Positions 25,086 through 34,638 of a stretch of DNA of 64,000 bases are shown piece by piece. The notes below the pieces were generated by a model that did not search any database, was not told the DNA's origin, and was given only the letters and a program-made list of their open reading frames with translations. Origin of the DNA: an uncultured bacterium (lineage in GTDB: Bacteria; Bacillota; Clostridia; Lachnospirales; Lachnospiraceae); contig CANCXX010000005.1 of assembly GCA_947381965.1 (NCBI GenBank), forward strand, positions 1 to 64,000, written 5' to 3'. Each line of letters starts with the position of its first letter. The stretch's first letter is position 1. Both the position numbers and the translations under genes were made by a program.

Positions 25086-26843
25086 ATGAGAAAAATAATA
25101 AAAAAACTGATGGTGCTGCTTGACCGGCGGCAAAAAAAAGTCATGGCACTGCTTGTTGTGCTGATGCTGATAGGGGCTGTGCTGGAAACCTTGGGGGTTT
25201 CCATGATAGTTCCCGTAATGAATGTGATTATGGATGAACATGCGGTGGAAAAAAATAAATATTTGCAGGCAATCTGTGATATTTTTCATATAGCCTATGA
25301 CGATATCGGCAAACTTACGGTGTTTATCATGCTTTCACTTGTAGGGGTTTTTGCGCTGAAAAATATTTTTCTTTTTTTTCAGCAAAAGGCACAGCTGCGG
25401 TTCGTTTATACCAATCAGTTTGCCACATCAAGAAGAATGATGATTAATTTTATGAAGCGGCCTTACGAGTACTATTTAAATGCGGACACTTCTGTAATCC
25501 AAAGAAGCATCACATCCGATGTGAATAATATGTATGGGCTGATTTTAGCGCTACTACAGCTTTTTAGTGAGGGAATTGTGTTTGTATGCCTGGTGGCAAT
25601 CAGCTTTGTAACCGACATTTGGATGACAGTTACGGTGACAATTCTTCTGGTGGCGGCGCTTGCAATCATCAAGGGCATTTTGAAACCCATAATGAAAAAG
25701 GCGGGAGAAGAAAATCAGGATTATTACAGCGGCCTTTATAAATGGATAGATCAGTCTGTTATGGGGATTAAGGAGATTAAGATTGCAGGCAGGGAAAGCT
25801 ATTTCATTAATGAATATGCCAAATGCGGGGCAGGCTATGTAAGTGCGGTACAGAGGTATAATCTGTATAACGCCACGCCCCGGCTGCTGATAGAAACCCT
25901 TGCCATAGCGGGGATGATTTTTTATATGATGATTCAGATCCTTAAAGGCGCTGCTGTGACGGATATTATGCCCCAGGTGGTGGCTCTTGGGGTGGCTGCC
26001 GTACGGCTGATACCCTGCGCCAACAGGATAAATAATCATTTGACCTCCATTTCCTATTTTGAACCCTTTTTTATGGGGGTAAGTGATAATCTGCAGGAGG
26101 AAATCCGGGATGAAAATATTAATTATGATGCAAAAGCTTACCAGGAGGAAGGAGAAGTTGAAAAACTGGAAATTAAGGACAAAATAGAACTTAAGGATAT
26201 TGTTTATAAGTATCCCAATTCAGAAGTTCTTATTTTTGACCATGCCAATATGGAGATTCCGGTGGGACGGTCAGTTGGAATTGTGGGGACTTCCGGCGCC
26301 GGAAAGACTACGGTTGTGGATATAATGCTTGGGCTTTTAAGTCTGCAGAGCGGGCAGATTCTGGCAGATGGCACAGAGGTGCGGGAGCATTATCATTCCT
26401 GGCTGAAAAATATTGGATATATTCCACAGACAATTTTTATGATCGATTCCACAATAAGGAAAAATGTGGCTTTTGGTTATGGGGACGAAGAGATAGATGA
26501 TGAAAAGGTGTGGCGCGCCTTAAAGGAAGCCCAGCTGGACGGGTTTGTAAGGGGGCTGCCGGAGGGACTTGATACCAGTATTGGAGAGCGGGGAATACGT
26601 ATTTCCGGCGGACAGAGGCAGCGGATCGGTATTGCAAGGGCTTTGTTTGAGGATCCGGAGGTTTTGGTGCTGGACGAGGCTACTTCCGCTCTTGACAATG
26701 AAACAGAGGCGGCGATTATGGATTCCATAAACAGGCTTCATGGCAGAAAAACGTTGATTATTATTGCCCACCGTCTTCAGACAATAGAAAAATGCGATAT
26801 GGTGTACCGGGTAGAAAACGGCAAGGCCCGCAGGGAGAGATAA
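25086..26843 (+). CDS. ABC transporter with fused membrane and ATPase domains (PglK/MsbA-like flippase)
   Basis: The half-transporter has six transmembrane helices in about 320 residues followed by an ATPase domain with Walker A VGTSGAGKTT near 398, signature SGGQRQRIGIARAL near 506 and Walker B VLVLDEATSALD. Such proteins flip lipid-linked oligosaccharides in Campylobacter (PglK) and other surface-glycan systems. Since no Wzx-type flippase is visible in this locus, it is the best candidate for export. A GTG at 25083 is possible, but the ATG at 25086 stands better to the GGAAG site. A family-A repeat follows immediately. Confidence 0.85.
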   Translation: MRKIIKKLMVLLDRRQKKVMALLVVLMLIGAVLETLGVSMIVPVMNVIMDEHAVEKNKYLQAICDIFHIAYDDIGKLTVFIMLSLVGVFALKNIFLFFQQKAQLRFVYTNQFATSRRMMINFMKRPYEYYLNADTSVIQRSITSDVNNMYGLILALLQLFSEGIVFVCLVAISFVTDIWMTVTVTILLVAALAIIKGILKPIMKKAGEENQDYYSGLYKWIDQSVMGIKEIKIAGRESYFINEYAKCGAGYVSAVQRYNLYNATPRLLIETLAIAGMIFYMMIQILKGAAVTDIMPQVVALGVAAVRLIPCANRINNHLTSISYFEPFFMGVSDNLQEEIRDENINYDAKAYQEEGEVEKLEIKDKIELKDIVYKYPNSEVLIFDHANMEIPVGRSVGIVGTSGAGKTTVVDIMLGLLSLQSGQILADGTEVREHYHSWLKNIGYIPQTIFMIDSTIRKNVAFGYGDEEIDDEKVWRALKEAQLDGFVRGLPEGLDTSIGERGIRISGGQRQRIGIARALFEDPEVLVLDEATSALDNETEAAIMDSINRLHGRKTLIIIAHRLQTIEKCDMVYRVENGKARRER

Positions 26844-26849
26844 CAGACG

Positions 26850-27004
26850 CCTGTTGCACCGGGCATTCCATCAAGCCCAGCAGGACAGAAGACAGTCGGG
26901 TAGCGTACCTCCTGCCTTCTATGGTCTTGATTCCATGGTGCATAAGGCTTTTCACAGAATAGATTGTCAGAATACTCAGCAAGTTTACGAGTTTCGCAAT
27001 TACT
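26850..27004. repeat. MITE-like element, left-truncated copy (family A)
   Basis: These 155 bases match 19191-19345 with seven differences and no length change. The left inverted end is missing; the right end, GTTTCGCAATTACTTA, is kept. It lies between two glycan genes, seven bases after a stop codon. Confidence 0.85.
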
Positions 27005-27032
27005 TAGCTGTAATAAATAAAGGGAGGAAATA

Positions 27033-28163
27033 ATGGCTGGGAAAAAACGAATGGCAAATTATGAATTATTAAGAAGCCTTGCAATGATAATGGTGGTGAC
27101 TTTGCATTTTTTGTCCCGTTCTGACAGCCTGATTGCGCTGGGGGTTCCTCTGGATGGTGTGCGGATTGTGGGAACGGCGCTGGAGTTTTGTTGTATTGCG
27201 GCGGTAAATGTCTATGTCCTTATTAGCGGATACTTTGGCATAAAAAGCTCCTTTAAACCCAGCCGGGCGGTGAAATTCCTTTGTCAGATATGGTTTTATG
27301 CGCTTTTGATTCCTCTGGCGCTGCAGCTGGCCGGGCTGTCTACCCAGGCATCGGAGCTTGGAATTTATGGAGTGATAAAGTATGTTTTTCCTATAGAGAC
27401 GGAACATTACTGGTTTGCAACCTCATATTTTATGCTTTATCTGCTGACGCCGGTGCTGGAGGCCGGAGTAAGGAGCATGACCAGGAAGCAGATGCAGATT
27501 ATGCTGGGGGGCTTGTTTATTTTGTTCTGCGGAATAAAAAGCGTAAATCCGGTGGGGTTTGTGACTGACAGATATGGCTATGATCTGCCCTGGTTTATTT
27601 GTGTGTATCTGTTAGCCGCTTATCTGGGAATGTATGGGTCAGAATTTTTGGAAAAAAGAGGATGGCTTCTTTATCTGGGGAGCGTGGCAGCTGGTTTTGG
27701 CATTCATATAGGGATGTACTTTCTTGCAGCCGGACGGGAGAGCCTCCAGTATTACTTTACAGTTCCCTTTCATTATAATTTTATTTTTTCCCTGACAGGG
27801 GCATTGGGGTTGTTTTACGGTTTTTCCAGGCTGAAAATTAAGGAAGGCTGGATGGCGGGAGTAATACGGAAGGTGGGGGCGTTAAGCTTTGGAGTGTATC
27901 TTCTGCATGAACATGTGGATTTACGGGATCGGTGGTATGAGTGGATACGAACGATAATCAATCCGGGAAAAGAAAAGGGAATGATTTTTTTCCTGTGGGA
28001 GCTGGTATGCAGCATGATAATTCTTTTTATGGCAGGTGTTGTCATAGACTGGCTGAGAAGCAAACTGTTCAGGCTATTCGGGGCAATGTCCCGGAAAACC
28101 TGGTTTTATAAAAAGCTGAAGGAAATGGACGGAGCTTTTGCAAAAAGTCCGGCTGGGAAATGA
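27033..28163 (+). CDS. Acyltransferase-3 family membrane protein (probable glycan O-acetyltransferase)
   Basis: The 376-residue protein has about ten hydrophobic helices and the family's N-terminal motif, NYELLRSLAMIMVVTLHFL, containing the conserved His used in acyl transfer, and later a SFGVYLLHEHVD segment. Enzymes of this family (OafA, WecH) O-acylate surface sugars. Its position inside the locus fits glycan acetylation or another acyl modification. A GGGAGGAAATA site precedes the ATG. Confidence 0.85.
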   Translation: MAGKKRMANYELLRSLAMIMVVTLHFLSRSDSLIALGVPLDGVRIVGTALEFCCIAAVNVYVLISGYFGIKSSFKPSRAVKFLCQIWFYALLIPLALQLAGLSTQASELGIYGVIKYVFPIETEHYWFATSYFMLYLLTPVLEAGVRSMTRKQMQIMLGGLFILFCGIKSVNPVGFVTDRYGYDLPWFICVYLLAAYLGMYGSEFLEKRGWLLYLGSVAAGFGIHIGMYFLAAGRESLQYYFTVPFHYNFIFSLTGALGLFYGFSRLKIKEGWMAGVIRKVGALSFGVYLLHEHVDLRDRWYEWIRTIINPGKEKGMIFFLWELVCSMIILFMAGVVIDWLRSKLFRLFGAMSRKTWFYKKLKEMDGAFAKSPAGK

Positions 28164-28173
28164 GGTGTTGCGG

Positions 28174-30024
28174 ATGGATGGCAGAAAAGTGGGACTGATG
28201 GGAAAAATGCAGATAGGGACAGAGCAAAGGGAGGAACTGCAGCGATTGCGGAAATTTATGCAGAATGTGATATTTCCGCTATTTTTGCTGTTTTTTCCAT
28301 TGCTTAAGGCAAGGCAGGGGATTGATTTAAGTGATACGGGGTACAGTCTGGGAAATTACCGCTTTTTTGGCCAGATGGACGGCGTATGGACATTTCTTAC
28401 TTTTTTATCCAATGTAACGGGACATTTGCTTACCAGGCTGCCTATGGGGGACACCATGTTTGGAATGAAGATTTACAGTTCCCTGATAGTAAGCTGCATG
28501 GGGCTTTTGGGATACCGCTTTTTTAAAACGAAAATGCCGGCATGGATAGCATTTTTAGGAGAAATAGCGGCAATAAGCTTTTGTTGGTGTCCTACAGTGA
28601 TTTTGTACAATTATCTTACGTATCTGCTGTTCCTTTCAGGCGCCATATTGCTTTTCAGGGGACTTGCAGGGGGCAGGCGTGTCTGTCTGGTCTGGTCAGG
28701 CGTCCTTTTGGGGTTAAATGGGCTGGTGCGTTTTCCGGGGAATATTCTGGAGGCAGGGCTGATTGTGGCAGTGTGGTATTATGGAGGGCTGAAAGAAAAG
28801 CCTGTAAAAAAGATTGCAGAAGAAACCGGGCTGTGTGTTGCCGGATATGGGGTTTCTTTTTTTGGTGTGTTGGGGGTAGTTCTGGCAGTTTATGGGGCAG
28901 ACACTCTTGGAAGTATGTTAACGGGAGTGATGGGAATTTCCAAAACTGCTTCTGATTATACGCTGGGGGAAATGCTCCTGGCGATTGTGGACGCCTATTT
29001 TCATGGTTTTCAGTGGATGCTTTACATGATTTTATGTATTCTGCCGGGAATCCCGTTTCTTGTTATCAGGCAGGAGCGCTTTTTGGGGATTAGAAAAGCG
29101 ATTTACTGCATCTGCATTCCTATATTATTCTGGGTGCTTGGCAGGTGGGGAATGTACAATTTCAAGTACTATCAGAAAGAGGCAGCTTTGCAGTGGGGAG
29201 CAGTATTTTTGCTTCTGGCGGCAATGATAATGATATGGATGCTTTTTACCAGGATGGTGGATGATGAATGGCGGCTGATAGGCTGCATAGCGCTGCTTGT
29301 AATTTTGATTACCCCTCTTGGCAGTAACAATCATATCTGGCCAGTGTTAAACAATTTGTTTTTTATTGTACCGGTTGTATTCTGGATGGTTTACCGTTTT
29401 GTAAGGTGGGGAAGGACTTTTCTGGATACGACTGGAAAGGTGCCTTTGTTTCCGGTAAAGGCAATGTCCTTTGGGGTAATGGCAGCCTTTTTTATACAGG
29501 CTTTTGGGATTGGCTGCCAGTATGTTTTTCTGGACGGGGAAACCGGGGAAAAAAGAGAGTATAAGGTATCTGCCAATCCGGTGCTTGAGGGGATGTATAC
29601 CAATGAGATGAATGCCGAGACGTTGGACGAAATTTCTTATTTTATGACGGAGCACAAGGAGGAATATGAGAAAAAGGAGCTGATTCTTTATGGAAATATT
29701 CCGGGCCTGGCCTATTACCTTGACAAACCGCCGGCTGTTTATACCACATGGGCGGATTTAAACTCCAATCCTTTGGCACGGCTTAGGGAGGATCTGAATA
29801 AGCTGTCAGCTTCTTTAAAAGGAAAAGAAGATGAGCTGCCGCTGGTGATTTTAACACCGTCTCTGGCAGCCTATCTTTCAGGCAGCGAAGAGGCAATGGC
29901 CTGGTGGGGGGTAGATATAGCAGCTTGTAAGGAGGATGAAAAGCTGGAAGCAATTTGGGAGTTTATGAAGGAAAACGCATACGAGCAGGTATTTGTAAAT
30001 GAAGCGTATGCAATATACGAATAA
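28174..30024 (+). CDS. Polytopic membrane protein, possibly a GT-C glycosyltransferase
   Basis: About ten hydrophobic helices are followed by a soluble C-terminal domain of about 150 residues. The first outer loop carries an acidic pattern, GIDLSDTGYSLGNYRF, of the kind seen in lipid-phosphate-sugar-dependent GT-C enzymes. No specific family is recognised. The ATG at 28174 has GAGGTG six bases upstream; a TTG at 28138 would overlap the acyltransferase gene. It could add side-chain sugars outside the membrane or be a transport component. Confidence 0.6.
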   Translation: MDGRKVGLMGKMQIGTEQREELQRLRKFMQNVIFPLFLLFFPLLKARQGIDLSDTGYSLGNYRFFGQMDGVWTFLTFLSNVTGHLLTRLPMGDTMFGMKIYSSLIVSCMGLLGYRFFKTKMPAWIAFLGEIAAISFCWCPTVILYNYLTYLLFLSGAILLFRGLAGGRRVCLVWSGVLLGLNGLVRFPGNILEAGLIVAVWYYGGLKEKPVKKIAEETGLCVAGYGVSFFGVLGVVLAVYGADTLGSMLTGVMGISKTASDYTLGEMLLAIVDAYFHGFQWMLYMILCILPGIPFLVIRQERFLGIRKAIYCICIPILFWVLGRWGMYNFKYYQKEAALQWGAVFLLLAAMIMIWMLFTRMVDDEWRLIGCIALLVILITPLGSNNHIWPVLNNLFFIVPVVFWMVYRFVRWGRTFLDTTGKVPLFPVKAMSFGVMAAFFIQAFGIGCQYVFLDGETGEKREYKVSANPVLEGMYTNEMNAETLDEISYFMTEHKEEYEKKELILYGNIPGLAYYLDKPPAVYTTWADLNSNPLARLREDLNKLSASLKGKEDELPLVILTPSLAAYLSGSEEAMAWWGVDIAACKEDEKLEAIWEFMKENAYEQVFVNEAYAIYE

Positions 30025-30073
30025 TAAAAGATAAAAACAGCAATTGCGGAACTGGAATAGGAGGATTTAGGAA

Positions 30074-31204
30074 ATGATAAGGTTTAATGTTCCGCCTTTT
30101 ACAGGCAGGGAAATGGAGAACATGAAGAAAGCAGTGGAAAACATGCACATTTGCGGGGATGGTGAGTTTACAAAGAAGTGCAGCAGTTATCTGGAAGAAG
30201 CTACTGGAACATCCAAGTGTCTTCTTACTACATCCTGTACCCATGCGCTTGAGATGGCGGCGCTTCTTTGCAATTTAAAGGAGGGGGATGAAGTTATCCT
30301 TCCGTCTTATACATTTGTCTCTACAGCGGATGCCTTTGTGCTCCGGGGAGCGAAAGCCGTGTTTGTGGATATTCGCCCGGACACCATGAATATTGACGAA
30401 AATCTGATAGAAGGTGCCATTACAGAGAAAACAAAGGCGATTTTTCTGGTTCATTATGCGGGAATTGGCTGTGAGATGGATGTAATTATGGATATAGCAA
30501 GACGGCATCATCTGATGGTAGTGGAGGATGCTGCCCAGGCGATTATGTGTACTTATAAGGGAAAGCCACTTGGTACAATCGGGGACTTTGGATGCTACAG
30601 CTTTCATGAAACCAAGAATTTCAGCATGGGGGAAGGGGGCGCTCTTTTAATCCGTGACCCCAAATATATTGAGGAAGCGGAGATATTGCGGGAAAAAGGA
30701 ACAGACAGAAGCAAATATTTCCGTGGGCAGGTGGACAAGTACCGCTGGATGAATTTTGGCTCTTCTTATCTGCCCAGCGATATGAATGCGGCCTATCTCT
30801 ATACACAGTTTGAGCAGGCAGATGAAATAAACAAGGCACGACTTGACAGGTGGAATCAGTATTATGAACTGCTTTTGCCTTTGAAAGAAAGAGGAGTCAT
30901 AGAGCTTCCTGTTGTGCCAAAGGGATGTGTGCACAATGGACATATGTTCTATATTAAGACAAAAAATCTGGAAGAACGCACCAGGCTGGTTGATTTCTTA
31001 AAGGAAAATGGTATTATGGCGGTATTCCATTATGTTCCGCTGCATTCAGCGCCTGCCGGCCTTAAGTTCGGACGCTTTTATGGAGAGGATAAATATACCA
31101 CAAGGGAAAGTGAAAGACTGCTGCGTCTTCCTATGTTTTATCAGCTTAAGGAAGAGGAAGCGGCATATATTGCAGGAAAAGTAAAGGAATTTTATGGAGC
31201 TTAA
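30074..31204 (+). CDS. wecE: dTDP-4-amino-4,6-dideoxygalactose transaminase
   Basis: WecE (RffA) converts dTDP-4-keto-6-deoxyglucose to dTDP-Fuc4N using glutamate and PLP. The 376-residue protein follows the enterobacterial enzyme almost domain by domain: FNVPPFTGREME at the start, GDGEFTKKC, LLTTSCTHALEMAALL, YTFVSTADAFVLRGAKAVFV, the PLP-lysine segment YSFHETKN near residues 175-185, the REKGTDRSKYFRGQVDKY stretch and the late RLLRLPMFY. No gene making the keto sugar (RmlA/RmlB) is in the window, so it must come from elsewhere. It overlaps the next gene by 11 bases. Confidence 0.93.
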   Translation: MIRFNVPPFTGREMENMKKAVENMHICGDGEFTKKCSSYLEEATGTSKCLLTTSCTHALEMAALLCNLKEGDEVILPSYTFVSTADAFVLRGAKAVFVDIRPDTMNIDENLIEGAITEKTKAIFLVHYAGIGCEMDVIMDIARRHHLMVVEDAAQAIMCTYKGKPLGTIGDFGCYSFHETKNFSMGEGGALLIRDPKYIEEAEILREKGTDRSKYFRGQVDKYRWMNFGSSYLPSDMNAAYLYTQFEQADEINKARLDRWNQYYELLLPLKERGVIELPVVPKGCVHNGHMFYIKTKNLEERTRLVDFLKENGIMAVFHYVPLHSAPAGLKFGRFYGEDKYTTRESERLLRLPMFYQLKEEEAAYIAGKVKEFYGA

Positions 31205-33032
31205 CACTTGGATAAAAAAGAATGAAAACCGGATAATTGCCGGGGCAGCTGTGGCGCTTCTGGCAGTTTTCGCGGCGGTCCGATTCGATTATTTTTATGA
31301 CCTGAATGATGATGTACTGATGAAAGATATTCTGGCGGGGGTGTACACAGGGACCCCGGAAGGGCATAATATTCAAATGCTCTATCTTGTGAGTGAATTT
31401 ATCAGTCTGTTTTATAAAGCAGTCAGAGGACTTCCCTGGTATGGGCTGTTTTTGTGTTTTTGTCATTTTGGCTGCTTTTTTCTGATTTTGTCAAGAAGTC
31501 TTACTTTTGCCAAAAGTATAGGGGGAAAGATTAGTCTGGCAATGACAGAAGGGCTTTTTTGGGGTGGACTTTTTTTGGAACATCTGATTTTTGCCCAATA
31601 TACAGTAACCTGCACCCTTCTGGCAGGAACGGCGGCTTTCCTTTTTTATACCACAGATATTGAACTGAATGGGAGGATGTTTATTAAGAAAAATATTCCG
31701 GCGGTTTTGCTTGTGTCCATAGCGTATCTGATTCGTTCGGAAATGCTGCTTTTGGTTCTTCCCATGATTTGTGTGGCGGGAGTTGCAAAATGGGGAAGTG
31801 AGGAGCATATTTTTACCAAAGAAAACCGGAGAAAGTATCTTACAGTAATTGGATTGATTTTAATTGGAATTTTGCTTGGACAAATTACCCATCAGATTGC
31901 TTATGGTTCTGAAGAATGGCGTACTTTTACAGATTTTTTTAATAACAGGACGGAGCTTTATGATTTCCAGCAGCCCCCATCCTATGAAGAGCACAAAGAG
32001 TTCTATGAGAAAATTGGTCTTACGGAAAGTGAGAAAATTCTGTTGGATAATTACAATTTTGGCATGGATGAAGAGATTGACCAGGTTATGATTGGCACAA
32101 TTGCGGAATATGCCGGGAAGGTTAAAAGCGCGGAAATTTCTTTTTGGAATAAGCTGTCTGTAAAACTGCGGGATTATGTATACCGTTTCACCCATGGCAA
32201 AGGGGTGGCAGGCAGTGACTATCCCTGGAATTATGGGGTGATGTTTGGGTACCTTTTGGCATTTGCCACTGGGATTCCAGGGAAATATACAGAGGAAAAG
32301 ATACAGGAAAGGGGGAAAGGGACATATCTGAAAAACGTGCTGGGGATCAGCTGGAAGCTTGGGCTGCTTTTTGTGGTGCGGACCCTTTTGTGGATGTTTA
32401 TCCTGATGCGGGATCGTGCGCCGGAACGGATTACCCATTCGCTGTATTTAATGGAATTATGTGTTCTTGGAGCAATGCTATTTGCCCACTGGCAGAAGAT
32501 TTGCCGTCTGAAAAGCAGACGGATTTTGGCATCAGCTGCCCTTGTGGGATTTGGTGCGATCGCGCTTCTTATTTTGCCGGAAAATGTGCAGAGGGTATCG
32601 GAAAAACAGGCAGAGCGGGAAGCGGTGAATAGCCGTTTTCAGGAATTGTACGGTTATTTTGGAAACGAAGAAAACAAAAATAATTTTTATCTGATTGATG
32701 TATATTCCTCGGTGTCCTATGACTCTGTTCCTTATTCAGAAAAAATGTTCAAAAATGTGGACAATTCTGTGGACAATTACGACATAATGGGAGGATGGGC
32801 CTGCAAAAGCCCTCTACAGAGAAAAAAGTTTGCGCGGTTTGGTTTGGGAGATATGGAACAGGCTCTCCGGGAGATGGAGAATGTTTATTTTGTCCGGCAG
32901 AAGGATGAGGATATGCAGTGGCTTTGGGATTATTATAAAGGGCATGGAACTCCTGTGAAAGTGACACTGACAGATACGGTGGCAGAAGTTTTTGAGGTTT
33001 ATAGAGTGGAGGCGGCAGTACCGCAAACATAG
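31194..33032 (+). CDS. Polytopic membrane protein of the glycan locus, family unknown
   Basis: The 612-residue protein has an N-terminal helix (about 14-30), an acidic outer loop DLNDDVLMKDILAGVYTG, some ten further hydrophobic helices and a soluble C-terminal part. The build resembles that of the 28174 and 34616 proteins. The ATG overlaps the wecE end by 11 bases, with an AAAGGA site upstream, indicating translational coupling. A GT-C transferase or a polymer-handling protein is plausible; I see no diagnostic motif. Confidence 0.55.
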   Translation: MELNTWIKKNENRIIAGAAVALLAVFAAVRFDYFYDLNDDVLMKDILAGVYTGTPEGHNIQMLYLVSEFISLFYKAVRGLPWYGLFLCFCHFGCFFLILSRSLTFAKSIGGKISLAMTEGLFWGGLFLEHLIFAQYTVTCTLLAGTAAFLFYTTDIELNGRMFIKKNIPAVLLVSIAYLIRSEMLLLVLPMICVAGVAKWGSEEHIFTKENRRKYLTVIGLILIGILLGQITHQIAYGSEEWRTFTDFFNNRTELYDFQQPPSYEEHKEFYEKIGLTESEKILLDNYNFGMDEEIDQVMIGTIAEYAGKVKSAEISFWNKLSVKLRDYVYRFTHGKGVAGSDYPWNYGVMFGYLLAFATGIPGKYTEEKIQERGKGTYLKNVLGISWKLGLLFVVRTLLWMFILMRDRAPERITHSLYLMELCVLGAMLFAHWQKICRLKSRRILASAALVGFGAIALLILPENVQRVSEKQAEREAVNSRFQELYGYFGNEENKNNFYLIDVYSSVSYDSVPYSEKMFKNVDNSVDNYDIMGGWACKSPLQRKKFARFGLGDMEQALREMENVYFVRQKDEDMQWLWDYYKGHGTPVKVTLTDTVAEVFEVYRVEAAVPQT

Positions 33033-33041
33033 CTAGCGATA
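33019..33041 (+). promoter_or_regulatory. Short leader hairpin before the GNAT gene (copy i)
   Basis: TACCGC (33019-33024) can pair with GCGATA (33036-33041) apart from one mismatch, directly upstream of an AAAGGA ribosome site. The element is preceded by CAG and spans the stop codon of the upstream gene. Similar elements occur at 36678 and 53963. Confidence 0.35.
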
Positions 33042-33056
33042 TGTAAAGGAATAAGA

Positions 33057-33596
33057 ATGAGAACAGGAAAAGAAACAGTTTCTTCTATGGAAGGGCAGGA
33101 CATTTATCTGCGTCTGATGACGGAGGAAGATACAGACAATATTATCAGATGGCGCAATACAGATTTTGTGCGCCGGAATTTTATTTATCAGAAGCCTTTT
33201 ACCAGACAGGGCCATGAAAACTGGACGAAAACCATGATAGAGACAGGAAAAGCGGTTCAGTTTATTATTTGCAGAAAATTGGATGATAAGCCGGTGGGAA
33301 GCGTTTATCTGAGGGATATTGACAGAACCCACCGGAAGGCAGAGTATGGAATTTTTATCGGAGAGAAGGAAGCGATGGGACATGGGTATGGCACCCAGGC
33401 AGCAAAGCTGATGATAAATTATGCGTTCCATAAGGCAGGGCTTCATAAATTGATGCTGCGTGTCCTTGCGGAAAATGGGCAGGCAAGGAGAAGCTACGAG
33501 AAAGCGGGATTTGTGGAAGAAGCCTATTTAAAGGACGAAGTGTTTTTAGAGGGCGTCTTTAAGGATGTTGTCTATATGGCAGTAATAGAGAAGTAA
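33057..33596 (+). CDS. GNAT acetyltransferase, RimJ/PseH-like
   Basis: The 179-residue protein has the features of sugar-amine acetyltransferases such as PseH: an early IIRWRNTDFVRRNF stretch, HENWTKTMIE, a GSVYLRDIDRTHRKAEYGIFIG strand pair and the acetyl-CoA loop GHGYGTQAAKLM near 105-116, then GQARRSYEKAGF. In this neighbourhood it could acetylate the 4-amino group of a UDP-sugar for pseudaminic acid (PseH), of dTDP-Fuc4N (WecD role), or of the PglE product (PglD role); none of these has another candidate in the window. The sequence alone cannot decide. Confidence 0.75.
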   Translation: MRTGKETVSSMEGQDIYLRLMTEEDTDNIIRWRNTDFVRRNFIYQKPFTRQGHENWTKTMIETGKAVQFIICRKLDDKPVGSVYLRDIDRTHRKAEYGIFIGEKEAMGHGYGTQAAKLMINYAFHKAGLHKLMLRVLAENGQARRSYEKAGFVEEAYLKDEVFLEGVFKDVVYMAVIEK

Positions 33597-33618
33597 AAAA
33601 GAGCCGTCAAAGCCGGAC

Positions 33619-33639
33619 GCGTTCTGTAACGCATTTTTG
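33619..33639 (+). terminator. Weak hairpin with T-run between GNAT and GT2 genes
   Basis: GCGTT, loop CTGT, AACGC, then ATTTTTGG. An outer pair, AAAGCC and GGCTTT, may extend it. It could be an attenuator within the locus. Confidence 0.4.
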
Positions 33640-33675
33640 GATGAGGCTTTGTATAGAAAGAGAGGACAACTTTAA

Positions 33676-34638
33676 TTGAAAACATTAATTAGTTTTGTAA
33701 TTCCCTGTTACCGTTCCCAGGCGACTCTTCCCGGTGTAATAGAGGAAATCCGGGAGAGGATGGGAAAAATGGAAAACTATGCCTATGAAGTGGTGCTGGT
33801 AAACGATTGCTCCCCGGATGGAACTTTTGAGACTATAAAGCAGCTGTGCAGGGAATATGATAATATTACAGGTATAAATCTGGCAAAGAATTTTGGGCAG
33901 CACAGTGCGCTTATGGCAGGGTTCCGCCATGTAAAGGGGGATATTGTTATTTGCCTGGATGATGACGGGCAGACGCCGGCAGATGAGGCGGACAAGCTGA
34001 TTGCCGGGATTTTGCAGGGGGCGGATGTGGTGTATGCAAAGTATGGGGAGAAGCACCACTCAGGATTCCGCAACTGGGGAAGCCATGTGAACGAGGTGAT
34101 GACCCGTATTATGCTGGGTAAGCCAAAGGATTTATATATTTCCAGCTATTTTGCCGCAAGAAGGTTTGTGGTGGAGGAAATGATCCGGTATGAGTATGCG
34201 TATCCCTATGTGATAGGGCTGGTGCTGAGAAGTACTAAAAATATTATTAATGTAGAGGTAACGCACAGGGACAGACAGGCAGGGACATCCGGTTATACCC
34301 TGGGGAAGCTTTTGGCTTTATGGTTTAACGGATTTACGGCCTTTAGCGTAAAGCCCTTAAGAATTGCAACGGTGGCAGGGGCAGGCTGCGCGGCGGTGGG
34401 GTTTTTGTACGGGATTTATACCATTATCAAAAAAATATTTTTTAATCCGCCTGGTCTGGTTACAGGCTTTAGCGCGCTGATGGCAGTGCTGGTATTTATG
34501 GGCGGAATGCTGATGCTGATGATGGGGCTTGTAGGGGAATATATGGGAAGAATGTATATTTCCATGAACAACTCGCCCCAGTATGTAATACGGGAAATTA
34601 CAGGAAATGACGTTCATGAAGAAGATGGCGGTGATTAA
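33676..34638 (+). CDS. GT2 glycosyltransferase of the DPM1/GtrB type
   Basis: The 320-residue protein is a GT-A enzyme with FVIPCYRSQATLP at the start, the VLVNDCSPDGT nucleotide-binding stretch, the metal-binding Asp triad ICLDDDGQTP near 95, and two C-terminal transmembrane helices (about 230-295), as in GtrB, ArnC and DPM1. Such enzymes load a sugar from a nucleotide donor onto undecaprenyl phosphate for a GT-C enzyme acting outside the membrane. The polytopic neighbours may use its product. It starts at a TTG with AGAGG upstream and overlaps the next gene by 23 bases. Confidence 0.87.
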   Translation: MKTLISFVIPCYRSQATLPGVIEEIRERMGKMENYAYEVVLVNDCSPDGTFETIKQLCREYDNITGINLAKNFGQHSALMAGFRHVKGDIVICLDDDGQTPADEADKLIAGILQGADVVYAKYGEKHHSGFRNWGSHVNEVMTRIMLGKPKDLYISSYFAARRFVVEEMIRYEYAYPYVIGLVLRSTKNIINVEVTHRDRQAGTSGYTLGKLLALWFNGFTAFSVKPLRIATVAGAGCAAVGFLYGIYTIIKKIFFNPPGLVTGFSALMAVLVFMGGMLMLMMGLVGEYMGRMYISMNNSPQYVIREITGNDVHEEDGGD

